Source: Thinopyrum elongatum
Taxonomy: Eukaryota > Streptophyta > Magnoliopsida > Poales > Poaceae
DNA length: 64,000 nucleotides
Assembly (NCBI GenBank): GCA_011799875.1
Contig: CM022303.1
Coordinates: 429,149,108-429,213,107, forward strand
Reading direction: 5' to 3'
Shown in pieces: positions 18,829-30,071 of this stretch (the first letter of the stretch is position 1; each line of letters opens with the position of its first letter). A program made the position numbers and the translations under genes. The notes under the pieces were generated by a model. It was not told the DNA's origin. It saw only the letters and a list, made by a program, of their open reading frames with translations, and did not search any database.

Positions 18829-21800
18829 ATGGATGAGTCTACGATGGGGATTTTTAGACATAGAGTGCCTATACTTGATGGAGAGTTCTTTCATGAATGG
18901 AAAAATGAGATGCTTGAGATTTTCAATGAATATCACTTGAACAAGTACATTACTAGCCCTTGTGCGCCCCTTGTTAATCCTTTGCATCCTACCCCCGATG
19001 AATCTATTGACATGATTTGCAATCTTAGAACTGTCAATCTTATCATTAGAGGTTTGCCTAGAAATTTGATAGCATGCTTGCCTACTCTTGTTTGTGCTTA
19101 CACCATGTGGAAATTCCTTGAGGAACGCTTTCCATACTATTCCTTGAAAAATCTAGATGTGATTCTTCAAAAGTCCATTGCTTTAAATAAGATGAATCCT
19201 AAAGATCCTATGTTTGGTGATTGTCTATTTGAGCTTCGTGACCTTATGCGCGCCAAAGGAGATGTTGGAATCATTAGTAATATCATCTCGGAAGTCATTA
19301 GAATTCATAAAGATGAACATTGTCATGATCATAAATCTAATGAATCACTCTCTCTAGGTGATGATCAATCACAAGACGATGTCGAACATGGATACTATGA
19401 TGGGGATGATGATAGTGACTTTGATCTCGATGAGTCTATGAGACACTTTGGTCTTATGGCTAATCTTCGTGGCTACATCGCTGAAGGAAAGGAATGGGTT
19501 CTTGATAGTGGATGTACCGATCACATGACCGGAGACAAGGATATGTTTCGTGAGCTTGCTGAAAATGACAGCCCTCGAAAGTATGTCACTTTTGGTGATA
19601 ACTCAAAGGGTAAGGTGGTTGGCCTTGGTAAGGTGGCCATCTCACATGACAGCTCTATCCAAAATGTTATGCTCGTTGAATCTCTTGGCTATAATCTACT
19701 TTCCGTATCTAGATTAGCTGACTTCGGTTTCAATGTCCTATTTACTGAGGTAGATTGCCAAGTGTTTCGAAGAGATAATCATAAAATGGTCTTTACCGGT
19801 ATACGTAGAGGTGATCTATACATTGTTGATTTCACTAAAAAGGCTCAACCTAGAACTTGCTTAATTGCTAGATCTTCTAAAGGTTGGTTATGGCATAGAA
19901 GGTTAGGTCATGTGGGCATGCGAAATCTTGATAAGCTTATTAAAGGTGATCATATCCTTGGTGCTAAAGATGTTATATTTGACAAAGATAGACTTTGTAG
20001 TGCTTGTCAAGCAGGAAAACAGGTTGGAGGAAGTCATCCTGTGAAAAACATCATGACCACGAGAAGACCGCTCGAGCTACTTCATATGGATCTTTTTGGT
20101 CCCAATGCCTATAAGAGTCTTGGTGGTAACTCGTTCGGTTTAGTCATTGTCGATGATTTTTCAAGATTTACGTGGGTATTCTTTCTTGATGATAAATCGC
20201 AGGTCCAAAAGATCTTTAAGAACTTCGCTAGGAAGGCCCAAAACCAATTTGAAGTGAAGATCAAGAAGGTTCACAGTGACAACGGAACGGAGTTCAAGAA
20301 CGCCAATGTGAACACCTTTCTTGACGAAGAAGGGATTTCACATGAGTTCTCGGCTACGTACACACCTCAGTAAAATGGAGTTGTTGAGAGGAAGAACCGA
20401 ACTCTTATTGAAATGGCGAGAACGATGCTTGATGAGTACAAGACGCCAAAACACTTTTGGGCGGAAGCGGTTGAGACAGCCTGTCATGCAACAAATCGTC
20501 TATATCTTCACAAGCTGCTCGGCAAGACGGCATACGAGCTTCTCACCTGTTACAAACCCCAAGTTGGATACTTTCGAGTATTCAGCTCAAAGTGCTACAT
20601 TCTTGATAAGCATCATCATTCGAAATTTGCTCCTAAATCTCATGAAGGTTTCCTACTTGGTTATGGCTCAAACTCTCACACTTACCGTGTCTACAACAAT
20701 TTCACCCGAAAGGTTGAAGAGACGGTAGATGTGAAGTTTGATGAATCTAACGGCTCGCAAGTAGAGCAATTGCCAATTGATGTAGGAGACAAAGACCCTT
20801 CGAAAGCAATCCAAGACTTGTCTATTGGCAAGATTCGCCCAACGGAGGTGAAGGAGAGTTCCTCGTCCGTCCAAGTGGAAGCTTCTACCTCACGACAAGC
20901 TGAACCACGAGTTAACTCGGAAGCATCCACAAGTGGGACATGCCAAGATGATGAAAACAAGGAAGTACACCAAGATGAACCTCATCAACCTCCTTCTCCA
21001 CCTCGACAAGAGAACGACAACATCAACAACAAAGAAGGCCAAGAGGAACAACAAGATGATGAAGAAGATGTTCCACCCCAACCCAAATAAAAGCTCTCAC
21101 GAGTTAGAGCAAGAGTCTCAAGAGACCATCCCGTTGAACAAATCTTTGATGATATTCAAACCGGGAGAATTACTCGCTCTAAAACTCGTTTGCCTAATTT
21201 CTACGAACATTATTCATTCATCTCTAGCATTGAACCTATGAAGGTTGAAGAAGCGCTTGATGATCCGGACTGGGTGAACGCTATGCATGAAGAGCTACAC
21301 AATTTCGAGAGGAACCAAGTGTGGACATTGGTTGAAAAGCCCGATGAGAAGCACAATGTCATTGGTACCAAATGGGTGTTTCGGAATAAGCAATATAAAG
21401 ATGGACAAGTTGTACGCAACAAGGCCCATCTCGTCGCTCAAGGCTACACTCAAGTCGAAGGTATGGACTATGGTGAGACATATGCCCCCGTTGCTAGACT
21501 TGAGTCCATACGCATCTTACTTGCTTAGGCCAATCATCATGATATCACATTATATCAAATGGACATTAAAAGTGCTTTTCTAAATGGTGAAATTGAGGAG
21601 GAAGTTTATGTTAAACAACCCCCAGCTTTGTTAATCCTAAGAAACCCGACCATGTTTACAAACTTCACAAAGCTCTTTATGGTCTTAAACAAGCTCCTAG
21701 AGCATGGTATAAATGCTTGACTAAATTCCTTATTGAAAAAGGCTTTGAGATTGGAAAAATTGATTCTACTCTTTTTACTAAAAGGGTTAATGGTGAATTA

Positions 21801-22767
21801 TTTGTATGCCAAATATATGTGGATGATATCATATTTGGTTCGACTAACCCTCATTTTAGTGAAAAGTTTGGAAGGCTAATATTGGAGAAGTTTGAGATGT
21901 CTATGATGAGTGAACTCAAGTTCTTTCTTGGTATGCAAATCCAGCAAACTAAGGAGGGTACCTTTGTTTCCCAAACAAAGTATACCAAGGATCTATTCAA
22001 GAAGTTCAACATGCAAGAAAGCAAAGGTATGAAAACACCCATGCCTACTAGTGGACATCTTGACGACTAAGGATGGCAAACCGGTTGACCAAAAGGTTTA
22101 CCGATCTATTATTGGTTCATTGTTATATCTATGTGCCTCCCGTCCCGATATTATGCTAAGTGTGTGCATGTGTGCACGATATCAAGCGGCCCCCAAAGAA
22201 TGTCATCTTAAGGCTGTGAAAAGGATAGTGAGATACTTAATTCACACACCAAACTTTGGCATTTGGTATCCTAAGAGGTCTTCTTTTGATCTTGTTGGCT
22301 ACTCCGATTCGGACTATGCCGGAGACAAGGTTGATAGAAAGTCCACTTCGGGTACTTGTCAATTTCTTGGTAGATCTTTTGTGTCTTGGTCCTCCAAGAA
22401 ACAAAACTCGGTATCCTTATCCACCGCCGAAGCAGAATACATTGCCGCCGGTTCATGTTGTGCTCAATTACTTTGGATGACCCAAACTCTTAAAGATTAT
22501 GGGATACATGTGAAACATGTTCCATTGCTTTGTGATAATGAAAGTGCTATTAAGATTGCTCACAATCCCGTGCAACATTCTCGAACAAAGCATATTGAAG
22601 TTCGTCATCATTTCATTTGAGATCATGTTGCTAAAGGAGATATTGATCTTAAGCATGTTCGTACCGATAAGCAATTGGCGGATATATTCACCAAACCGCT
22701 TGATGAGAAAGTATTTTCCCATTTGAGAGGTGAATTGAACATCATTGATGCCTCAAACTTGGAGTAG
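18829..22767 (+). pseudogene. Copia gag-pol polyprotein, broken
   Basis: The ATG at 18829 (MDESTMGIFRHRVPILDGE) starts gag. The protease motif is LDSGCTDH at 19501-19524. Integrase has an HHCC finger (WHRRLGH near 19890, CSAC near 20000), then LHMDLFGP (about 20080), HSDNGTEF (about 20275) and, past a TAA at 20371-20373, the Glu of NGVVERKNRTL. A hydrophilic linker ends at a TAA at 21088-21090. Reverse transcriptase includes QMDIKSAFLNG (about 21557) and YVDD (about 21816), with a TAG at 21526-21528 and frameshifts near 21630 and 22065. RNase H has STAEAEYIAA (about 22420) and a TGA at 22618-22620. The frame ends ASNLE with TAG at 22765-22767. Gag lacks any CCHC knuckle, so its C-terminal part appears deleted. 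Confidence 0.93.
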
Positions 22768-24467
22768 AAACTCCATTTGGATGCATGCAAGGCATGAGTC
22801 TTTGACTAATCCTTGATATTTCTCTTATGATAATGATCATATGTCTTGGATCTATATTTGTACTCTTGCATGTCATCTAACCCTTGTAGGAACTTGGATA
22901 AGCCAAAGTCTATGAGATTGCAACTCACTCACATCTTGAGCAATCTCAACATTACCAAGTCTCTACAATATGGTGGTTGAAGAAAAGGAAGCATGAATCC
23001 TTTCAATATATCCTTTGACAACTTCTTTATATCAAATTTCATTTGGTATCAATATCATGTCTGTCATCTTGGATGCACAAGTGCTTTTCCTTGCAAGACT
23101 AACCCATGTAGGAAGATGAACTCAAACTACAAGTGGTGCTCCCAACTCTTGATGAACTACATCAACCTTGAGCATTCCACACAAGTTCAACTACATGATC
23201 AAGATCAACACCACCACCCAAGGTATGATACTCCATCTTAGAGAAGCTTTACCCCAAGACATGGGTTAAAGCAGCTCAACAAGATGAGAATACATCAAAA
23301 TGCTTGAACGAAAAATGGTAACCCCATTTTGAGCTTAAACGATGAGTATGACCTATTGTCAAGTGTCTTCACTTGACTCCTAAGTTAATATACTCTAACA
23401 TAGGTGACTCCGTCGCCGACCAATTCTAGATGAAGCTCTCCTGTGTTTGTTTTTTTTGCTTTTGCATTTGTTTCTTGCATACATATTCCCTCTTAAATAT
23501 AAAAAAAGAACTTCATCTAGATTTCTTTTATTTTCTTTGTTATGTTCTGCATTCCCTGCATCCCATTCATTGCAAATCTTTCAGTTAATTCCTTGCAAAT
23601 CTTTGTGAGATCTTATTTGCCTAAGTGAGCTGAGATGACTATTTTTTTTTCTCTCTGTGTTGAAATCGGCCTCACCGATTTGTTCTTCTCGGCCAAACCG
23701 AACCAACTCGGTGCCACCGAAGCAAACAACTCGGAGTAACCGAATTCAACACTGAGAAAACACTTTGCCATTTGCATCCTGTATATTTGTTCTAGGTCCA
23801 CTCGATGATTCTTGTCCTCTACCAGCATATTATATTACATGTTACTTTGTACTGTGACTCAAGGACCAAACCTACTTGACTGATGCTCCAGAAGTTCCCT
23901 TCTTGGAAATTGATGTCAAAGGGGGAGAGAGAGAGCACATCAAAGGTTATCACATAAGAGAGAATGCACACCTTAAGCTTCTCCAGATGCTTATTTTCCA
24001 TAGAGGAGAGAAGTCGCATGTCTTCAAGAGGGGAGAGACATGTTAGTATGTGTTATGTTTGTTATGATTGTTTTACTCTGATTTTGTTTTGCTCTGATTT
24101 TCTTTTCCCTATCTCCTCCCATTATCTAATATATAAGATTCAGGGGGAGAGAGAGCTCATTTCTAAGGGAAGAAAATCTTTGGAATTCATTGCATATCTT
24201 TACTCTTTGGGGACATGTCAATATCCAAATAGAGTACTAAGTACTCACTCTCTACATGTCATCCCAATCTTGGTACTCTTGTGGTTTCCTGTTCTTGCTC
24301 TGCTTAGTAGATATTCCTGTGTTATCTAACCTTGTTTACTCAGGTTCATCTCTTCCAAAGCCAGCTCAAGACCGCAAGGTAAGTATATGCATCACACTCA
24401 TGGGCATGATGATCTCTTGCTGATTTACATATTGTTTGCAAGAAGGAATCATGAACATTGAGGTACA
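22768..24467 (+). other. Copia 3' internal region with polypurine tracts
   Basis: About 1.7 kb after pol has no convincing ORF or envelope-like gene. AAAGGGGGAGAG at about 23918 and CAGGGGGAGAG at about 24140 are polypurine tracts. Near 23660-23750 a few TCGG...ACCGA motifs like those of the LTR recur. The region continues after the chromovirus at 38702. Confidence 0.75.
24463..24467. other. target-site duplication of the Tekay element, left copy
   Basis: GTACA directly precedes the LTR start TGTAACACCC and is repeated exactly at 38702-38706 after the other LTR end. Confidence 0.92.
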
Positions 24468-26109
24468 TGTAACACCCCTGTGTAATAGCCACTGTGATCA
24501 ACTGATAATAATGCCAAGTCATATCATTTGTAGTGCCTAGTCATAGTGGTTAATCAAAACAATTCAAATTCAATTCTGAAAATCAACTCAATTCAATAGT
24601 GCAAAATAAATTTGCTCAAACACTTTGGGGAAAATGTTCACTAAATAGCAAATATTCCAGAAGCACTCATAAAAATATAGTCAATGATACTTGGATTGGT
24701 TAAGTGGCTCAAACCACATGAAACATCACCAAAATAGGATTATTTATTCGGATTAAAATTTATATCAAATCCAAAAGAAATCCAAATTTGCCCAAACCAA
24801 TTTTTGGTGAAAGGAAGTGTTACATTGTAATATTGGGGACAACTCTCATGTTTTACAAAAATGCACAAGTGGTATAACTATTATAAAACAGAAAAGAATA
24901 AAAGAAAAATCAAAACAGGAAAACAGAAAAATAAAAAGAGGCACTATGCACTGGGCCTAAGTGCACAGTGCCCCTGTGCCAGCGCACCAGGCCCGCGCTA
25001 CCCTCTCTCCCTCGCGCTGTCACCTTCTCTGTGGTCGCGCCGGCGTGCGCCGACCAGCGATTGACACTGCGACGCCGCTGGCGCCGCGAGGGGATAAGGT
25101 CGGCCTCGTCCATTCCCCCTGGCCTCCTCCTCATTCTCCCCTCTCTCCGCTCGCTCCCCACCTCATTCCTCCTCCAGATCCACCGCGGCCGAATGCCTTC
25201 GCTGCCGCACCTCGCCATCCACCGCGGCCACCGTCGTCCCCGGGCCGTGCCACCGTGTCCCTCGTCTTCGCCATCGTCTTCTACGCCGTCCGTTGCAAGC
25301 AGCCCGAGCTGGAGAGCACCGTAACGCCGAATCTTCTCCGCCCCTTTCTTCTCGGGCTCCGGCGATCTCCTCCGACTCTGACGACGCCTGCTGCTCCTAA
25401 GCCGTCGAAGGCCTTTCATGGCCGCTAGGTGAGCAGAAGCTCCTCTCTGTTTACCTCTCCCCGCTCCAAATTGCCCGTAGGTGCCGATCCGCGTTAGCTC
25501 GAACCTGCCTCCATGGAGGTCGTCACCGGCGAGTCTCCGGTGACCATATGGTCACAGGCGCGTGTCCATTAGCTCCGCCGCACTGCATAGAGCACGCCTA
25601 GCTACTCCGTTCAAGCGTCTGTGCACCGCAACGCCGAATCCACTGAGCTCCCGAGCGCGCCTCCACCTTTGCTCATCGCTGGTGACGTTTCCGGCCGAGT
25701 CCGGCTGCGCAACCGCCACCGAACGACGCGGCTCGTTCGACCCGTTCGAATGAGCCCAGCCACACACTAAACGGCGCAATATAGCGCGTTTCCGGCGACG
25801 CTCGAGTCCCTCCGCCGTGTTTTCGGGCTCGCCGGCGTTCAGCCACCGGCCGCCGACGTGGCAAGGTGGGGCCCACCCCCTGAGAGGCTGCCAGTGGGCC
25901 CCAGCACCTCGGTTGACCATGTTGACCTGGTCAATGTGGTTACTGTTCACCCACAGTGGATGACATGTGGGCCCCGCTGCTGTTTAGTATAATTAAAATG
26001 ATTTATAAATTAAACCTAATTACTTAAACTAAACTCCCACTGACACCCGAGGCCCACACCCCTAATTAGTATAGTTGGACTAGTTAATCCTCGGTTAAGG
26101 CCACTGACA

Positions 26110-26143
26110 CTGACATGTGGGTCCCACTGGACCCACATGTCAG
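26110..26143. repeat. perfect 15-bp hairpin in the Tekay 5' LTR
   Basis: CTGACATGTGGGTCC, a 4-base loop CACT, then GGACCCACATGTCAG. It is preserved exactly at 36161-36194 in the 3' LTR although neighbouring bases differ. Confidence 0.9.
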
Positions 26144-26580
26144 GTTTGACCAGGTCATCGCTGCTGTTGACCTGCTGACATCACAGTGACATCATGCTGA
26201 CGTCATAAGTCATTTTCTGTAAATTATAATAATTCCAGAAAAATCATTTAAACTTTGAAAATTAATAACTTTTAAACCGTAACTCAGATCGAAAAACTTA
26301 AAACATGAAAGTTGCTCAGAACGACGAGACGAATCTGATCGTGTCGTCTGTTTCGATGCCGAAACCTCCTATGTAGGAGAACCTGTAACTTTTAGACCGA
26401 TTCCAGTAGATGAATAGTGCATACTTATCGGATAATAAATCCAATTTAAATCCTAAAATAACTAAAATGACTTAGATGCATCTTAAGGCAACCCTGCACT
26501 GCATCATAGCATAGCATGCCCTGTGTTGCATCTGTTTGCATTATGTTTACCTATTTCCTCCCCCTCTTCTCTCTCGATTA

Positions 26581-26671
26581 GACCCCGACATTGACGTAGC
26601 TCCAGAGGCAGACGCCGCTCCAGAGAACGACTACGTGCCCGATGACCAGCCACTTGCCCCAGAGCTTGCAG
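26581..26671 (+). other. exon-like segment in the Tekay LTR
   Basis: The segment is preceded by CTCTCTCGATTAG and followed by CTTGCAG/GCAAGC, a GC-type splice donor. It encodes an acidic, Pro/Ala-rich peptide (DPDIDVAPEADAAPENDYVP). The 3' LTR copy (about 36632-36722) keeps both splice-like borders but has a TAG in place of CAG. A second acidic, Tyr-rich segment (PPDDGAPEPVAPVDDYGYYY) lies at about 28247-28340 and 38279-38396. Together they look like exons of a spliced LTR transcript. No function is known to me. Confidence 0.35.
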
Positions 26672-28667
26672 GCAAGCACCCCCATTTTGAACATGCCTAT
26701 ATCGCCTATTCTCTTCTCTCTTTTGCTTGCATTAGAATTGCTGCTGCTACTGTTATCCTATGTTTGTTGCATAGCCTGTTTAATTGTAACCTACGGTTGA
26801 TACCTACCTCTTATCCTAAACTATTTAGTATATGCTGGGTAGAGACCCGATAGAGACCCCACTTATCCCGACTGCCCCGCTGGATTATCAGAAGACCCGA
26901 ACAACGGGATTGAAGATCAGACCCCGACACCTCACGTCACGTCCCCCTTAGAGGCTCGACACTACTGGGTTACTATCGAGTGCCGAGGGTGATACCTCGT
27001 CAGCACTTCTGATGATAACCTTGTAGGTTAGTTAATCGGTCGTGGTCAGTGAGGGTGATTCCTCCTACACCACCACCGGAACCGACACTGTCATGCAACT
27101 CCTCAAGGGTGGACCTTGAGGGTGATTCCTCCTTCATTCACCTTGATGAAAACATCAAGTGGAATTCCATCGAGGGTGATTCCTCAGGGTTCCCCTTGGT
27201 GTCAGACACACAGATACTTTGGTTACTATGACTGAACACTGAACCATGATACTAAAGACGGGTCGGCCCTGAGGGGTACCCGCGCGAGCTTATTAGCGAA
27301 GTGATGTGGGATCGGGTGGACCTGGATGGTGCCCGAGAGTTGAACACAAGGCATGGCCGGGCATTCCTAGCCCTTGCCGCAACTCCTCGAGACAGGGCGA
27401 CGGGGTCACATCATTCGTAAGTCTCTGCTCGTTACCACACTACCAACACACTTACGGTTTGGATATTTGATCCGAGGGGCCTCTGGCCTGATAGCACTAA
27501 CCAGTACGTGGGCATAGTATGGGCGTTCTGCATCGTATACTTTAGCCGAAGCTTAATAGACGTCAGCGACTGAGCGGCGCGCACCGAGTTGGACTGGTTA
27601 AGCAACTGCGCTTGTATTAAGGGGTTGCTAGGTCTGCTCTCAGCCGCGTTCGCAACATGCAGGAGTTCCCGGGGCGATGGCCCAAGACCCCTGGGGGCAT
27701 AGGTTTAGTCCGGCGTGCTGACCTCTCTGTTAAGTATTTGGTCGGGTTGCGGCGTATCATTTGGCCAAGGCCGGGCATGACCCAGAAAAGTGTGTCCGGC
27801 CGGAGTTAAATGAGCGTGGTGGGTAAGTTGGTGCACCCCTGCAGGGAAGAACTAATCTATCGATAGCCTGTCCTATGGTAACGGACACTCGGAGTTGTAT
27901 CCCAATCGGTACAACTAGAACTTGAGATGAAATGGATAGTATGGCTCTGGGATTGCTTTCTCGCAGGGAGTCGAGGAAGGATCTCTGGCCGAGGTTGACG
28001 ATACTACTACTTTACATTATGTTAATCTGCACTCTTCTAATGCTGCAAGACCAATGAAGATGCCTGAAGATGCTAGTCTTTGATAGGACTAGGCTTTCCC
28101 TCTATTCTGGCATTTCTGCAGCCCAGTCCACATATACAGCCTTCCTTTGAAAATGTTGCATATGTAGTGTAGATCCTTGCTTGCTGAGTACTTCGGATGA
28201 GTACTCATGTTTGCTTTATTTTCTTTTTCTCCCCATATCCATATGTCGCCGCCAGATGATGGAGCCCCTGAGCCAGTTGCCCCCGTCGACGACTACGGCT
28301 ACTACTACTACCCTCCAGGCGAGTACTACTATGAGTAGCCGACCAACGACCAGGAGTAGGATTCGGAGGGTCCTAGGCAGAAGGCCTACGCCTTTCGATC
28401 GTAGCTTATATTTTGCCCCGCCTTTCTAAAGGTCTATCTCTATTTCTGTAATATATCTGTACCCAGATATCTGATGCTCCTGCTGGCACTTATATGCCAT
28501 CGAGCTACATATTCGAGCCCTCGAGGCCCTGGCTTGTAATATAAAGCTTGTATGACTTTATTTATGTTTTAGAGTTGTGTTGTGATATCTTCTAGTGAGT
28601 TCTTAGGCTTGATCATGTGCATTTGTGTGTATGATTAGTGCACGATTAAGCCGGGGTCGTCATAGGT

Positions 28668-28680
28668 TGGTATCAGAGCC
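28668..28680 (+). promoter_or_regulatory. Tekay primer binding site (initiator Met tRNA)
   Basis: TGGTATCAGAGCC begins three bases after the LTR end and complements the initiator methionine tRNA. Confidence 0.92.
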
Positions 28681-29057
28681 GACTGCCTCTAGGAATTCCC
28701 CTTTCCAAATCCTTGGCCGAAGTTGAGTCTAGAAACCGAAAATTGTTTTTCTAACTTGGCTGTGTGGGTTACGGGCCCACGTTGCCAACTGGGTGGTATT
28801 AGGATCTTTTATTCCTCGTCTTTACTCTGGGACCCTGATCTCTCTTTTATTCGGGTTTATTAACTTAACTAACACCGACACTTAGGATCTCGTAAATTTC
28901 GTCCACCCGGAGAGCTGGATTCTGTGCGATTTCCCTGACATTGATCTGATTAGTCTGATAATCATTTTTCCTTTCCTTTGTTTTGTTTAACCTTTCATTT
29001 CGAGATCGGTTATACTACTCATCATCGTATAATAACCCCGAATCTCTTCTCTTTCAG
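28681..29057 (+). other. Tekay leader region
   Basis: This non-coding leader between the primer site and the accessory ORF ends in a T/C-rich tract and CTCTTTCAG directly before an ATG, which resembles a 3' splice site. Confidence 0.5.
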
Positions 29058-29827
29058 ATGGATCGTCTGTTCCCTCCTCCCCCTACGACCCAGCTTGTGC
29101 TTTGCACTTGGGCTCGAGATGCCCCTGGGTTTCCAGCTGTTCTGATCGCTCTCTTGACCAGACTGGGATATCGCTGGTACCCTGAGTACATGGTCTACGA
29201 GGTTTACCACGAGTTCAACCAGGAGCAGTACTACGTTGATGTTCGCATCTATGATCAGCAGGATGACGCAGACACTGAGCTGTATCTTTTCCACGGTATG
29301 GGCATGACGATTGAGATGGCAGTCCATGATGCCGCCTACTCTGCTATCGCACGTCTCCGAGACAGCACAGCGCTAGCTTGGATGTCTCTGAGTTCAGATA
29401 CATTCCTTATGTCCCTGCTGGAGATGCTACTGGATACTACACAGCTATCTGTGCCCCGTACGAGCCTTGTCGCTATGATCCGCGAGTTCTGATTCAGTGT
29501 ACTCAAGCTCTGGATCGCACTGTTCGAGCTCTTGCCGTCGAGTTGTTTGCCACTCGAGCATGACTCTACGAGGCTATGACGCAGATGCTACCAGCTGTTC
29601 ATGCACGAATACATCCGGAGGACATTCTTTACCTGCGCAGGACCGAGATGCCACCAGGGATCGATTGGCCTGCTGTGGGAGGTCACACACATGCACGTGG
29701 ACCTCTTCTTTCAGCTCGAGACCGGGTTCTGCATCAGAGTGCACATGGAGCGCAGGATCCTTCTGCGACGAACGTCCGTCGACCGCACTTGCAGCTACCC
29801 CGTTTCAGTGGTTTTCTCCGACGGTGA
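29058..29827 (+). pseudogene. accessory ORF of the Tekay element upstream of gag
   Basis: The ATG at 29058 follows CTTTCAG. About 108 codons are open, then the frame shifts near 29380 to one that continues to 29827 with a single TGA (29561-29563, CGA-type). The predicted product of about 255 residues does not resemble gag, pol or envelope. Residues 45-108 read PEYMVYEVYHEFNQEQYY, VDVRIYDQ, then FHGMGMTIEMAVHDAAYSAI: two or three strand-like segments, a GxG turn and an Ala-rich helix. That order recalls a double-stranded-RNA-binding fold (P-x-Y ... GxG ... A-x-x-x-A-A-x-x-A), but the basic residues usual in its helix are not evident. The C-terminal half (YIPYVPAGDATGYYTA, then a helical stretch) is unknown. 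Gag follows after a 240-bp gap with its own acceptor-like sequence. Confidence 0.6.
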
Positions 29828-30071
29828 TGTAGCCTTTGCTATGTCTCGTTGTGTACTTCCTTACCGCGTGCCTGCGTGCCGCCTAGCATGTCTAGCTTTT
29901 AAATTTGCGCCGTTATGCTGCCCGAATGTAACCGACTCTGTATGGATCTGTATGACTTGATGATTACTATTAAGCATCTGTTGTACTACTTAAATTCCAT
30001 CACATTACATCACGCATGTTGCTAGACACTCATATTGGCTTCTGCTAAAATACCCCTGTTGAATTAGCAGG

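Larger units (their letters stand above)
24468..28664 (+). repeat. Tekay 5' LTR (4,197 bp)
   Basis: This unusually long LTR pairs with 34520-38701. Divergence by eye is about 2% in the AT-rich start and 4-5% in the GC-rich and distal parts. It holds a GC-rich gene-like block (24960-25440) ending in a donor-like TAG/GTGAGC, a perfect hairpin (26110-26143), exon-like segments (26581-26671, 28245-28340) and four copies of GAGGGTGAT(A/T)CCTC (26984-27190). Confidence 0.92.

Noticed and set aside
24961..25428. Open frames of 118-169 codons in the GC-rich part of the Tekay LTR (also 34913-35459)
   Set aside because: Both strands are open, the frames differ in start and end between the two LTRs, and the products are low complexity. 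Kept only as a possible leader exon.
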